Notes: generated by a model not told the origin, from the letters alone. 64,000 bases of DNA from Streptomyces sp. DG1A-41 (GCF_037055355.1 NZ_CP146350.1:4611001-4675000); one strand, 5' to 3'; positions 27,627-36,849 are shown, numbered from the stretch's first letter. A program made the numbers and translations.

Positions 27627-27647
27627 TACGTGACTGCTGTTCACGTA
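27627..27647. promoter_or_regulatory. Dyad operator before the MFS gene
   Basis: TACGTGA (27627-27633) and TCACGTA (27641-27647) form a perfect inverted repeat with a seven-base spacer, 24 bases before the MFS ATG. It looks like a repressor site for a GntR/IclR-type regulator, none of which is adjacent. Confidence 0.5.
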
Positions 27648-27670
27648 TGTGCACAGCGAGGGAGACAACG

Positions 27671-29014
27671 ATGTCAGACACCGCGACACCCATACCCGAG
27701 GCGGAGCAGCGCGCGGTCGGCAAGTTCCTGCGCCGCATGCTGCCGATCCTGGTCCTGATGCTGCTGGTCAACCAGATGGACCGCACGAACGTGGGCTTCG
27801 TCCAGAACGAACTGCGGGCCGATGTCGGGGTGAGCGCCACCGCCTACGGGCTCGGCGCGGGCCTGTTCTTCATCGGATACGCCCTGTTCGAGGTGCCGAG
27901 CAACATGCTCCTGGAGCGGTTCGGCGCCCGGGTCTGGCTGACCCGGATCATGATCACCTGGGGTGCGGTGATCGTGGCGATGTGCTTCATCCACAACGTG
28001 TGGATGTTCTACGCCCTGCGCTTCCTGCTCGGTGTCGCCGAGGCCGGCTTCTTCCCCGGTGTGCTCCTCTACTTCACCCAGTGGCTGCCGGACTCCAGCC
28101 GGGGCCGGGCCAGCGCGATCTTCCTGGGCGGCTCGGCCACGGCGTACATCGTCACCGGCCCGATCACCGGCGCCCTGCTGGAGCTGCACGGCGCGGGCGG
28201 CATCGCGGGCTGGCGGTGGATGTTCGCCCTGGAGGGCGCCTTCTCGATCCTCGTCGGCTTCATCGCCGGGTTTTTCCTCGTCTCCCGGATCCAGGACGCG
28301 AAGTGGCTGACGCAGGAGGAGAAGGACGCACTGAGCGAGGCGGTCGCGCGGGACAAGGAGGCGCGTGACCGGGCGCCGTCGGTGTCACGGATGAAGCTGA
28401 TCTTCCATCCCCAGGTCGCCGTCCTGACCGCGGTCTTCTTCGCGATGGCGCTCACCGGCTACGCGATCACGTTCTGGCTGCCGAGTCTGGTGGAGGAGAT
28501 CGGCGGACTGTCCTCCTTCCAGATCGGGCTGCTGTCGGCGATCCCCTGGATCTGCGCGGTGATCGCGATGTACACGATGGCCCACTTCACCGACCGGGCC
28601 CCGGACCGCCGCCCCTACCTGGCGATCGCCCTGGTCCTGTCGGCCACCGGCACCTTCCTCGCCACGCTCGGTTCGCCCTGGTTCGGCCTGGCCGCCCTCA
28701 CGCTCGCCGCGGTCGGCGGCAAGTGCGCGGCCACCCTGTTCTGGCCGATGGCCCAGTCGGGCCTCGACCTGAAGATCGCCGCGCCGGGGCTGGCCCTGGT
28801 CAACTCCATCGGAAACCTGGGCGGGTTCGTGTCGCCGACGCTGTTCGGGTACCTGCAGGACACGACGGGGAGTACGAACGGGGGGCTGTACACGCTGTCG
28901 GCGGCGTCGATCCTGGCGGTTCTCGGGGTGGCGTTCGTACGGCACACCAATCGGGGGCCGCGGGCGGGCGCGGGGGATCGTGCGGGGGTGACGGGGAAGG
29001 CGGCTGTGAAGTAG
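27671..29014 (+). CDS. MFS transporter, anion:cation symporter (ACS) type
   Basis: 447 residues from the ATG at 27671 with ribosome site GGGAG. About twelve helices. The start of helix 1 (VLMLLVNQMDRTNVGFVQNEL) and the segment GYALFEVPSNMLLERFGARVWLTRIMITWG are the hallmarks of the ACS family, which takes up organic anions such as hexuronates, phthalate, tartrate or 4-hydroxyphenylacetate. Its neighbour, an exported aromatic-ring dioxygenase, makes uptake of an aromatic acid a reasonable guess. The dyad at 27627-27647 probably controls it. Confidence 0.92.
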   Translation: MSDTATPIPEAEQRAVGKFLRRMLPILVLMLLVNQMDRTNVGFVQNELRADVGVSATAYGLGAGLFFIGYALFEVPSNMLLERFGARVWLTRIMITWGAVIVAMCFIHNVWMFYALRFLLGVAEAGFFPGVLLYFTQWLPDSSRGRASAIFLGGSATAYIVTGPITGALLELHGAGGIAGWRWMFALEGAFSILVGFIAGFFLVSRIQDAKWLTQEEKDALSEAVARDKEARDRAPSVSRMKLIFHPQVAVLTAVFFAMALTGYAITFWLPSLVEEIGGLSSFQIGLLSAIPWICAVIAMYTMAHFTDRAPDRRPYLAIALVLSATGTFLATLGSPWFGLAALTLAAVGGKCAATLFWPMAQSGLDLKIAAPGLALVNSIGNLGGFVSPTLFGYLQDTTGSTNGGLYTLSAASILAVLGVAFVRHTNRGPRAGAGDRAGVTGKAAVK

Positions 29015-29079
29015 GCGCGCGCCGACTCGGGCTGGGGCCCGCTCCTTCGCGGGGGCGGGCACTGGCCTGCAGGAGTTGA

Positions 29080-29757
29080 TCACTCCTCGGCGAACAGGTC
29101 CTCCACCGTGGTGGCGGTCAGGGAGCGGTCGAACCAGAGGGCGAGGGTGTCGAGGTCGGTGCAGGAGATGATGCGGTCACGGGTGTCCTCGGGGACGGGG
29201 ATACCGCGCTTCTCCAGCACGCTCAAGATGGACTCGGCCTTGCCTTCGGCCTTGCCCTCCAGGTACGCCTCCTCGAAGAGGGTTCCCTGCCCGGGAAGTA
29301 GGTGGCGACCATTTTCTCCAGCTCTCTCCATGTCTCCCGGGCCGGAGTGTCCTCCAGCCCGACCTCAAGCCATTCGCACCAGTACTTCGCTGTGGCCTTG
29401 TCGAACGACCGCATTCCGCGAGCCGGCATGCCCAGTATGGCGGCGGCGTTTTCACTTTCGCTATGCACGACGGCCGAGAACGTGGCCATGGCCGGTTCCC
29501 GGGCCACGACGGACTCGTCGGTGATCTCCGGAACGTTGTCGGGGCCCAGCACAAAAGGACGGGTGCTCTGGGTTGTCCAGGTGCCGACCCGGCACTCGAA
29601 GGGGCCGGCCGCCCAGGATGCGGTCGGCCGGTTCTTGCAGACCGCGACGAGCAGGACGGGAAGGCCGAACTTCGCGCGCAGATATGCCACGTAGTACGAC
29701 CAGCTGGATTCCTTGCCGCGGGCCCGGGCGGTCTGGGCCACATGGCGATCACCGATA
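29080..29757 (-). pseudogene. Truncated, frameshifted Rpn/PD-(D/E)XK-like (recombination-promoting nuclease type) gene
   Basis: The minus-strand frame from about 29757 reads SSWSYYVAYLRAKFGLPVLLVAVC and on to LEKMVATYFPG. It must then switch frame near 29300 to continue as QGTLFEEAYLEGKAEGKAE, then ESILSVLEKRGIPVPEDTRDRI to the stop at 29080. One missing C explains the switch. The N-terminal half of the family (including the first nuclease motifs) is absent; the left end joins directly onto the tail of the neighbouring membrane-protein gene. The 'EGKAEGKAE' plus 'LEKRGIPV' tail is typical of these Streptomyces proteins. Family function: putative transposase/nuclease-like, not established. Confidence 0.7.
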
Positions 29758-29785
29758 CGAGAATGAAGAGCAGGACGTACGTCTC

Positions 29786-30193
29786 TTACCAGCGCAGGAA
29801 GTTGCCGGGGCGAGGGCGCTTGCGGAAGCCGGGGCCGACGACCTCGTCGGTGATGTCGCACTCCTCGTTGCGGTAGTCGAGCCAGGCGAGGGCCCCCACC
29901 ACGATCAGCGTGCCGGTGAAGGCGGCGACCACCGTCGCCAGTGTCAGCAGGCCGATGACTCCGCCACGGGCGGTGGCCGGCGCCAGGTCCCACTTGCGGT
30001 ACCCGACGAACAGGGCGAGTGCCGCGCTGACGAGGGCGGTGGCGAGCGTCTGGTAGATGGCGAGGAAGCGGTGGGCGTTCTCGTTCACGGCATGGATCTG
30101 CTGCAGGACGTACCGGTAGCGCTCCAGCGCGAACTCGTTCCGGACGGTCACCGCATCCGGCCGTGCTTCCCCCGACTCCGCCATCGCCCCCAC
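29786..30193 (-). CDS. Membrane protein, C-terminus cut off by a nonsense codon
   Basis: 135 residues. A soluble N-terminus (RNEFALERYRYVLQQIHAVNENAHRFLAIYQTL) leads into two hydrophobic helices (~47-66 and ~78-105) and a charged loop. The reading frame stops at TAA (29786-29788) right after NFLRW, but the same frame downstream still encodes ETYVLLFILVSVIAMW, a good third membrane helix, and then collides with the Rpn-like remnant. The stop therefore looks like a mutated Tyr codon, and the gene has probably lost its last helix. Uncharacterised family; I recall similar intact proteins in other Streptomyces. Confidence 0.72.
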   Translation of the reverse strand: MGAMAESGEARPDAVTVRNEFALERYRYVLQQIHAVNENAHRFLAIYQTLATALVSAALALFVGYRKWDLAPATARGGVIGLLTLATVVAAFTGTLIVVGALAWLDYRNEECDITDEVVGPGFRKRPRPGNFLRW

Positions 30194-30295
30194 CCGTCTG
30201 ACCCCTTGTCAGCGAGCGTATACCCAAGGCCCGTTGGTCCATCCAGTGTGACGGATGATCACCATGTGCGGCCAGGGGCGGGCCGCGGATCGCCG

Positions 30296-30661
30296 TTACC
30301 GCGCCACGAACTGGGTCAGGATCGCCTGGACCTCGTAGATGTCGACGCCCTTGGTGAAGGTCTTCTCGATGGGGGTCGGGGTGCCGGAGATCCAGATCTT
30401 CAGTTCGGCGTCCAGGTCGAAGGTGCCGGCCGTTTCCACCGCGAAGTGGGTGATGCTGCGGTAGGGGACCGAGTGGTATTCCACCTTCTTGCCGGTGATG
30501 CCCTGCTTGTCGATCAGGATCAGGCGGCGGTCGGTGAAGAGGATGGTGTCGCGGATGAGGAGGAACGCGGCGTGGACCTGTTCGCCGTGGCCGAGGAGGC
30601 GGGCGTAGTCCTGCTGGGCGGAGGCCGGGTCGACGGTGTGTGCGTTGCCGAACAGTGCCAT
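30296..30661 (-). CDS. Bacterial PH-domain protein
   Basis: 121 residues from the ATG at 30661 (MALFGNAHTVDP). The pattern EQVHAAFLLIRDTILFTDRRLILIDKQGITGKKVEYHSVPYRSITHFAVETAGTFDLDAELKIWI is the bacterial pleckstrin-homology-like fold (bPH/YvbH group). These small cytoplasmic proteins form oligomeric rings in known structures; their biological role is unclear. It is followed upstream by the metG terminator. Confidence 0.92.
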   Translation of the reverse strand: MALFGNAHTVDPASAQQDYARLLGHGEQVHAAFLLIRDTILFTDRRLILIDKQGITGKKVEYHSVPYRSITHFAVETAGTFDLDAELKIWISGTPTPIEKTFTKGVDIYEVQAILTQFVAR

Positions 30662-30721
30662 GAGAACCCCCCGGGGTGTGGTGGCGGCCGGGTGGCCGCT
30701 CTCCTCACGCGATCTTCGCAA

Positions 30722-30767
30722 AGCAGGGGGCCCGGGAGAAGGTTCTCGTTCTCCCGGGCCCCCTGCT
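30722..30767 (-). terminator. metG terminator
   Basis: A perfect 19-bp stem (30722-30740 with 30749-30767) and an eight-base loop lie between the metG stop (30789) and the PH-domain gene. Confidence 0.92.
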
Positions 30768-30788
30768 GTAGCGAGCGCGTTACGCCTG

Positions 30789-32405
30789 TTACGCCGTCGG
30801 CTTCTCCTCCAGGCGCGGGAAGAGGACCGCGCCCTTGGTGACCGTCGTGCCGGCCGGGAGCCGGCCCCACTCGCCGGCCTCGCCGATCCTCTGGTCCGCG
30901 AGGGCACCGAGGGAAGCCGCCGCGCCGAGCGAGTCCCAGAGCTTCTGGGAGGTCTCCGGCATGACCGGGTTGAGCAGGACCGCTACCGCGCGGAGGGACT
31001 CCGCGGCCGTGTAGAGGATCGTGGCCAGACGGGCCTTGCCCTCGTCGGAGGCGTCCTTGGCCACCTTCCACGGCTCCTGCTCCGTGATGTAGCCGTTGAC
31101 CTGCTTGACGAAGTCGAAGATCGCCAGGATGCCGCCCTGGAAGTCCAGGTCCTCGCCGATCCGGCGGTCCGCCTCCCTGACCGCCTTCGCCAGGCCTTCG
31201 TGGATCGCCTTCTCCGCCTCGCCGGCCGCCGTGGCCTCGGGCAGCGTGCCGCCGAAGTACTTGCCGACCATCGCCGCGACGCGGGACGCCAGGTTGCCGT
31301 AGTCGTTCGCCAGCTCGCTGGTGTAGCGGGCGGAGAAGTCCTCCCAGGAGAAGGATCCGTCCTGGCCGAAGGCGATCGCGCGCAGGAAGTACCAGCGGTA
31401 CGCGTCCACGCCGAAGTGCGAGGTCAGGTCCTGCGGCTTGATGCCGGTCAGGTTCGACTTCGACATCTTCTCGCCGCCGACCATCAGCCAGCCGTTGGCC
31501 GCGATCCTGCCGGGCAGCGGGAGGCCCTGCGCCATCAGCATCGCCGGCCAGATCACCGCGTGGAAGCGGAGGATGTCCTTGCCGACCAGGTGGACGTCGG
31601 CCGGGAAGGTCTCCTCGAACTTGGCCTGGTTCTCGTTGTAGCCGACCGCCGTGGCGTAGTTCAGCAGGGCGTCGACCCACACGTAGATGACGTGCTTGTC
31701 GTCCCAGGGAATCGGGATGCCCCAGTCGAACGTCGAGCGCGAGATGGAGAGGTCCTGGAGGCCCTGGCGTACGAAGTTCACGACCTCGTTGCGCGCGGAC
31801 TCGGGCTGGATGAAGCCGGGGTTCGCCTCGTAGTGGGCGAGGAGCTTTTCGCCGTACTCGCTCAGCTTGAAGAAGTAGTTCTCCTCGCTGAGGATCTCCA
31901 CGGGCTTCTTGTGGATCGGGCAGAGCTTCTGACCTGCGAAGTCGCCCTCGCCGTCGAGGAGCTCACCCGGGAGCTTGTACTCCTCGCAGCCCACGCAGTA
32001 CGGGCCCTCGTAGCCGCCCTTGTAGATCTCGCCCTTGTCGTACAGGTCCTGGACGAACTCCTGGACGCGGTCCGTGTGCCGCTTCTGCGTGGTGCGGATG
32101 AAGTCGTCGTTCGCGATCTCCAGGTGCTCCCAGAGAGGCTTCCACGCTTCGGTGACGAGCTTGTCGGCCCACGCCTGGGGGGTGACCCCGTTGGCTTCGG
32201 CCGTGCGCATGATCTTCTGACCGTGCTCGTCCGTGCCGGTGAGGTACCACACCTTCTCGCCGCGCTGGCGGTGCCAGCGGGTGAGCACGTCGCCTGCGAC
32301 GGTCGTATAGGCGTGGCCCAGGTGAGGAGCGTCGTTTACGTAGTAGATGGGGGTCGAGACGTAGTACGCCTTCGCCCCCTGCTTCTCGGATCCAGTGGCC
32401 GCCAT
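30789..32405 (-). CDS. metG: Methionyl-tRNA synthetase
   Basis: 538 residues, the short form without the C-terminal dimerisation domain. Class I motifs are HLGH (residues 28-31, ATP binding) and KMSKS (~305). The zinc-knuckle region carries a C-V-G-C pair and a following C-P-I-H. The anticodon-binding helical bundle makes up the last third. It loads Met on initiator and elongator tRNA-Met. It is preceded upstream by a vWA gene with its own terminator and followed by a strong terminator, so it is monocistronic. Confidence 0.97.
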   Translation of the reverse strand: MAATGSEKQGAKAYYVSTPIYYVNDAPHLGHAYTTVAGDVLTRWHRQRGEKVWYLTGTDEHGQKIMRTAEANGVTPQAWADKLVTEAWKPLWEHLEIANDDFIRTTQKRHTDRVQEFVQDLYDKGEIYKGGYEGPYCVGCEEYKLPGELLDGEGDFAGQKLCPIHKKPVEILSEENYFFKLSEYGEKLLAHYEANPGFIQPESARNEVVNFVRQGLQDLSISRSTFDWGIPIPWDDKHVIYVWVDALLNYATAVGYNENQAKFEETFPADVHLVGKDILRFHAVIWPAMLMAQGLPLPGRIAANGWLMVGGEKMSKSNLTGIKPQDLTSHFGVDAYRWYFLRAIAFGQDGSFSWEDFSARYTSELANDYGNLASRVAAMVGKYFGGTLPEATAAGEAEKAIHEGLAKAVREADRRIGEDLDFQGGILAIFDFVKQVNGYITEQEPWKVAKDASDEGKARLATILYTAAESLRAVAVLLNPVMPETSQKLWDSLGAAASLGALADQRIGEAGEWGRLPAGTTVTKGAVLFPRLEEKPTA

Positions 32406-32455
32406 GGTCGAAATCCTACTGGGCCCGTGGAGATCGACTCACACGCGTTTCGGGA

Positions 32456-32490
32456 GGTGGACGTGGACAGGGGCTCTGTCCACGTCCACC
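32456..32490 (-). terminator. Terminator of the vWA gene
   Basis: Perfect 14-bp arms GGTGGACGTGGACA (32456-32469) and TGTCCACGTCCACC (32477-32490) with a seven-base loop lie between the vWA gene stop (32527) and the metG start. Confidence 0.9.
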
Positions 32491-32526
32491 CCCCGGGGGT
32501 CTGCGGGTGGGTTCTGCGGGCGGGTG

Positions 32527-34428
32527 CTACGGGCGCCAGTTCGCCAGTACGCCCTCGTAGAGCTCCTTGTCCGTGAGCTCGCGGGGGGTTTCGCCGGCGA
32601 GGAAGTGGGACGTGTTGGGGGTCTTGAGCTTGCGGAGGTAGTCGAAGGCCTTGTTCTCCGGGTCGCCGAAGGCGACGAAGGAGAAGAAGACGGTGGGGTG
32701 GGTCTTGGCGGCCTCGGTGAGGGACTGGGTGGCGGGGGTCTTGGCGTCGGGGGCGCCGTCCGTCTGGAAGATCACCAGGGCCCGGGTGCCGGGGGTCGCT
32801 TCCTTGCCGTGGTGGGCGAGGACCGCTTCGACGGCTGCGTGGTAGCTGGTGCGGCCCATGCGGCCGAGGCCGGCGTGCAGGTCGTCGATCTTGTTCTCGT
32901 GGTCGGTGAGGGTGATCTCGCCGGTGCCGTCGAGTTCGGTGGAGAAGAAGAAGACCGGGACGGTGGCCTCGGGGTCGAGGTGGGCGGCGAGGGCGAGGGT
33001 TTGTTCGGCGAGGGCCTGGGCGGAGCCGTCCTTGTAGTACGGGCGCATGGAGGCGGAGCGGTCGAGGACGAGGTAGACCTTGGCCCGGGTGCCGGTGAGG
33101 TCGTGCTGCTCGAGGGTGGTGGTGGCGGCCTTGTAGGCGGTGGTGAGGCTGGGGGCGCGGGTCTTGATGCGGGTGAGCGGGACGGCGGGGGTGGGGGTGT
33201 CCGGTTCGGCCTCGCCTTCGGGTTCGGCCGTGTCGTTCCCGCCCGCACCGCCCGTGCTGCTTTCGTCGGCGGGTGCGGGTGGCCCCTGTGGGGCGGACTC
33301 GCCGTCGGCGGCTGCGGGAGCGTCCACGGCGTCGGTCGTCGGCTCTGTCTCGGTCGTCGGCTTGGCCTCGGCGTCTTGTGTCGCCTTGAGGGCTGCCGTC
33401 GGTTCGGCCTCGCCTTCGGGTTCGGCCGAGTCGTTCCCGCCCGCACCGCCCGTGCTGCTTTCGTCGTCGGGTGCGGGTGGCCCCTGTGGGGCGGACTCGC
33501 CGTCGGCGGCTGCGGGAGCGTCCACGGCGTCGGTCGTCGGCTCCGCCTCCGGCGTCGGGCCTGCCTTGGTCGTCGGCTCGTCGTCGGAGGCCGTCTCGGG
33601 GGCGGGTTCCGGCTTCGTGTCGGTGGTCGACGGGCGCGGCGGCGTGTCGGCCTCGGCTGTGGGCTCGGCCTGGGCCTTGTCCTCCGGCTTTTCCGGTGCT
33701 GCGGGCTCGGGGGTCGACGATGACTCGGGCTTCTCGGGCACCGGGGCCTCGGCGGCGGTCGGCTTCTCGGCCGCGGCCTCTTCCGACGCTGTCGGCTCCT
33801 CGGTGACCGGCTGCTCCGCCGTAGTCGCCTCCGTAGGCTCCTCCACCGTCGGCTCGGCCTCCGCCTCTGCCTCCGTGACCACCGTCGCAGGCTTCTCCGC
33901 GACCGTCGGCTCCTCCACAACCTGCGGCTTCTCCGCCGTCGGCTCCTCGACAGCCGCCCGCTCCTCCTGAGCAACCGGCTCCTCGACAGCCGCCGACTCC
34001 CCTTGAGCAACCGGCTCCTCGACGGCCGTCGGCTCCTCCCCAGCCGTCGGCTTCGCAGCGACCGCCGGCTTCTCCGCGACCGCCGGCTCCTCACCCCCCG
34101 GCTTCTCCCCGGTCTTCTCCCCCGCCGGCTCCCCCTCAGCCGACCGCGTCGGCCTGGGTACCGTCACGTTGTCGAAGATCAATGACACGAGGTCGTGTTC
34201 GTCGCGGGGTTCCGGAACGTTGGACGTCGGGGCGGGGGGCGGTTCCGGGGAGGGGGACGGGACCTTCGGGTCCGTCGTGGCGGGGGTGGGGGGCTGGGGG
34301 GTCGGTGATTCCTGGGAGGGCGTTTCGCCCGTGGGCGTCGTCGTGGTCTGCGCCGCACCCTCCGCCTCGGCGGTCCGTGACTTGCGTGACCGTCCGAACG
34401 CGTTCCGCAAGAGAGTGAGAATGCCCAT
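32527..34428 (-). CDS. vWA-domain protein with long acidic/Pro-Ala repeat region
   Basis: 633 residues. The N-terminus (MGILTLLRNAFGRSRKSR) is basic, without a signal peptide. Residues ~20-400 are a disordered Pro/Glu/Ala/Thr tract full of short repeats such as VEEPVAQ and EKPAV plus a duplicated 66-residue period (DNA repeat 33203-33543). The last ~200 residues are a von Willebrand A domain (KVYLVLDRSASMRPYY, MIDAS Asp-x-Ser-x-Ser; VIFQTDGAPD; FSFVAFGDPENKAFDYL), closest to the TerY/TerF-type vWA of tellurite-resistance and chemical-stress systems. No ter genes are adjacent. Function unknown; probably a cytoplasmic metal-dependent scaffold. Confidence 0.87.
   Translation of the reverse strand: MGILTLLRNAFGRSRKSRTAEAEGAAQTTTTPTGETPSQESPTPQPPTPATTDPKVPSPSPEPPPAPTSNVPEPRDEHDLVSLIFDNVTVPRPTRSAEGEPAGEKTGEKPGGEEPAVAEKPAVAAKPTAGEEPTAVEEPVAQGESAAVEEPVAQEERAAVEEPTAEKPQVVEEPTVAEKPATVVTEAEAEAEPTVEEPTEATTAEQPVTEEPTASEEAAAEKPTAAEAPVPEKPESSSTPEPAAPEKPEDKAQAEPTAEADTPPRPSTTDTKPEPAPETASDDEPTTKAGPTPEAEPTTDAVDAPAAADGESAPQGPPAPDDESSTGGAGGNDSAEPEGEAEPTAALKATQDAEAKPTTETEPTTDAVDAPAAADGESAPQGPPAPADESSTGGAGGNDTAEPEGEAEPDTPTPAVPLTRIKTRAPSLTTAYKAATTTLEQHDLTGTRAKVYLVLDRSASMRPYYKDGSAQALAEQTLALAAHLDPEATVPVFFFSTELDGTGEITLTDHENKIDDLHAGLGRMGRTSYHAAVEAVLAHHGKEATPGTRALVIFQTDGAPDAKTPATQSLTEAAKTHPTVFFSFVAFGDPENKAFDYLRKLKTPNTSHFLAGETPRELTDKELYEGVLANWRP
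33203..33543 (-). repeat. Two ~143-bp direct repeats, 198-bp period, in the vWA gene
   Basis: 33203-33345 and 33401-33543 are almost identical. The 198-bp period equals 66 codons, so the duplication stays in frame and encodes the repeated block DAPAAADGESAPQGPPAP plus ESSTGGAGGND. Confidence 0.9.
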
Positions 34429-34617
34429 GTGCGCGCAACCCTTCGCGTGAGTTGAAGCCCGTCAATCCCTGGCCAGGACGGACACGTAAGGTTAGCGGCC
34501 CTCCTGGGTGATCTTGGGCAGGGTCGAGGATGGGAGGCCCACCCTGTCAAGGGGGACATCCGGCCTGCGAAGGTGTCGCCGTGCTGAATCGCCGTAACTG
34601 CCGTAAGGCCGCCGCAG

Positions 34618-34639
34618 GTTCACCCGTTGTTCACCCTGG
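34618..34639 (+). promoter_or_regulatory. PHO box (PhoP-binding direct repeat)
   Basis: Two adjacent 11-base units, GTTCACCCGTT (34618-34628) and GTTCACCCTGG (34629-34639), match the Streptomyces PhoP direct-repeat unit (GTTCACC core, 11-base spacing). They lie 70-90 bases upstream of the PhoX-like gene and point the same way. Confidence 0.85.
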
Positions 34640-34708
34640 CGCCCGGCTGCCGCACATATGTGCCCCTACGGTCACGCTGACACCATGGGCATCCAAGGAG
34701 AGAGCAAA

Positions 34709-36787
34709 GTGCGAAAGCTGCTGCCGTTGATCGGAACGCCGTCCGGTTCGCACCCTGGCGGCCGGTCCGCCATGACCTGTCGTTTCCGGTGTGGTGACGC
34801 CTGCTTCCACGAGGTGCCCAACACCAGCTCCAACGAGTACGTCGGTGATGTGATCGCCGGTGCGCTCAGCCGGCGGTCGATGATGCGGGCCGCGGCTGTC
34901 GTGACCGTGGCTGCCGCCGGAGCGGGGGCCGTGGGGGTCGCGCAGGCTCCGCAGGCCGACGCCGCCCCGGCCGGTGCCGCCACCGAGGCCGCTCGGCGCA
35001 AACACAAGGGCGCGCGCGGCCTGCGCTTCGCGCCCGTCGCGCCCAACACCACCGACGCCGTGACGGTGCCGGACGGGTACCGGCAGAACGTCGTCATCCG
35101 CTGGGGCGAGCCCATCCTGCGCGGGGCGCCCGCCTTCGACCCGGAGAAGCAGACCGCCAAGGCGCAGGCCGGGCAGTTCGGGTACAACTGTGACTTCCTC
35201 GCGCTCCTTCCGCTGCCCGGGGAGCGGGGGCGTCAGCTGCTCGTCGCCAACCATGAGTACACCGATGAGGTGCTCATGTTCCGGGGGTATGACGCAGCCA
35301 ACCCCACTCGTGAGCAGGCCGAGATCGCCTGGGCCGCGCACGGGCTGTCCGCCGTCGTCGTGGAGGGGGACCGGAAGACCGGGAAGCTCACCGCCGTTCC
35401 GCGGCATCAGCTCAACCGGCGCGTCACCGCCACCACCGAGTTCCGGCTCACCGGGCCCGTCGCCGGGTCCGACCTCGTGAAGACCTCCGCCGACCCGAGC
35501 GGCACCAAGGTGCTCGGCACCCTCAACAACTGCTCGGGCGGTGTCACCCCGTGGGGCACGACGCTGCACGGCGAGGAGAACTTCAACCAGTACTTCGCCA
35601 ACAGCAGCCGGGCCACCGACAAGCGGTACGGCATCGGGACCGGGGCCAGCGAGCGGAAGTGGGAACGGTTCGACAAGCGGTTCGACGTGGCCCAGGAGCC
35701 GAACGAGGTGCATCGGTTCGGATATGTGGTGGAGTTCGATCCGTACGACCCCAGCTCCACGCCGCGCAAGCACACCGCCCTCGGGCGGTTCAAGCACGAG
35801 GCCGCCACCGTGCGGCTCACGCAGGACGGGCGGCCCGTCGTGTACTCGGGTGACGACGAGCGGTTCGACTACTTCTACAAGTTCGTCGGCAGCAAGAGGA
35901 TGCGGCACGGCAGCAGCAGGGCCGTGCGCGAGCACAACCTCTCCCTGCTCGACGAGGGGACGCTGTACGTCGCCAAGCTCACCGGTGACTCCCCCGCCAT
36001 CGAGATCGACGGTACGGGCAAGCTGCCGAACGACGGTGAGTTCGACGGGAGCGGCGAGTGGATTCCGCTGGCCACCGCCACCGCCGACGGTGCCGTCTCG
36101 CACGTGGACGGGATGAGCGCCGACGAGGTGTTCGTCTTCACCCGGCTCGCCGGTGACAAGGTGGGCGCGACGAAGATGGACCGGCCCGAGGACATCGAGC
36201 CCAATCCGGTGACCGGCAAGGTGTATGTCGCCCTGACCAACAACAGCAACCGTGGTGTCGGCTCCAACGCCAAGGCGGACGAGGCCAATCCGCGCAACGC
36301 CAACAAGCACGGGCACGTCCTGGAGCTCACCGAGCGCTGGAACCGGCCCGAGAGCACCAGGTTCGCCTGGTCGCTGTTCCTCGTCGCCGGTGACCCGGAC
36401 GACCCGGCGACCTACTTCGCCGGGTTCCCGAAGGACGGCGTCAGCCCGATCTCCTGCCCGGACAACGTCGCCTTCGACCCCTACGGCAACCTGTGGATCT
36501 CCACCGACGGCGCCCAGCTCGGCTCGCACGACGGCCTGTTCGGCGTGGCGACCCGGGGTGAGCGGCGCGGTGAGCTGAAGCAGTTCCTGACCGTTCCGAA
36601 GGGTGCCGAGACCTGCGGTCCGATCATCCAGGACCGGCGCGTCCTCGTCGCCGTGCAGCACCCGGGCGAGATCGACGGCGCGTCCGTGGAGAAGCCGGCC
36701 AGCACCTGGCCCGACGGGCCCGGGACGTACGTCCGGCCGGCCGTCGTGGCCGTGTGGCGTGCGGACGGCTGCGACATCGGCGTCTGA
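34709..36787 (+). CDS. phoX: PhoX-type alkaline phosphatase (DUF839), Tat-exported
   Basis: 692 residues from a GTG at 34709, chosen for AAGGAG eight bases upstream; the ATG at 34685 is the alternative. The N-terminus carries the family leader CRFRCGDACFHEVPNTSSNEYV, then a Tat signal SRRSMMRAAAVVTVAAAGAGAV to about QADA. The mature enzyme shows PhoX/DUF839 features: LVANHEYTDE, NNCSGGVTPWGTTLHGEEN, GRFKHEAA, MDRPEDIEPN and DNVAFDPYGNLWISTDG. These contain the acidic and backbone ligands of the Ca2+/Fe3+ centre. It would release phosphate from organic phosphates outside the cell, and its PHO box fits induction by phosphate starvation through PhoR-PhoP. Confidence 0.93.
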   Translation: MRKLLPLIGTPSGSHPGGRSAMTCRFRCGDACFHEVPNTSSNEYVGDVIAGALSRRSMMRAAAVVTVAAAGAGAVGVAQAPQADAAPAGAATEAARRKHKGARGLRFAPVAPNTTDAVTVPDGYRQNVVIRWGEPILRGAPAFDPEKQTAKAQAGQFGYNCDFLALLPLPGERGRQLLVANHEYTDEVLMFRGYDAANPTREQAEIAWAAHGLSAVVVEGDRKTGKLTAVPRHQLNRRVTATTEFRLTGPVAGSDLVKTSADPSGTKVLGTLNNCSGGVTPWGTTLHGEENFNQYFANSSRATDKRYGIGTGASERKWERFDKRFDVAQEPNEVHRFGYVVEFDPYDPSSTPRKHTALGRFKHEAATVRLTQDGRPVVYSGDDERFDYFYKFVGSKRMRHGSSRAVREHNLSLLDEGTLYVAKLTGDSPAIEIDGTGKLPNDGEFDGSGEWIPLATATADGAVSHVDGMSADEVFVFTRLAGDKVGATKMDRPEDIEPNPVTGKVYVALTNNSNRGVGSNAKADEANPRNANKHGHVLELTERWNRPESTRFAWSLFLVAGDPDDPATYFAGFPKDGVSPISCPDNVAFDPYGNLWISTDGAQLGSHDGLFGVATRGERRGELKQFLTVPKGAETCGPIIQDRRVLVAVQHPGEIDGASVEKPASTWPDGPGTYVRPAVVAVWRADGCDIGV

Positions 36788-36814
36788 GCGGAGAGCGACT
36801 CAGGAGAGTGACTC

Positions 36815-36842
36815 ATGGGGGGCGCCGGTCCGGCGTCCCCCT
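36815..36842. terminator. Bidirectional terminator between phoX and the hydrolase-EEP gene
   Basis: GGGGGCGCCGG and CCGGCGTCCCC pair with one bulged base, followed by CTTT. It lies between two convergent stop codons. Confidence 0.75.
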
Positions 36843-36849
36843 TTCGCTC

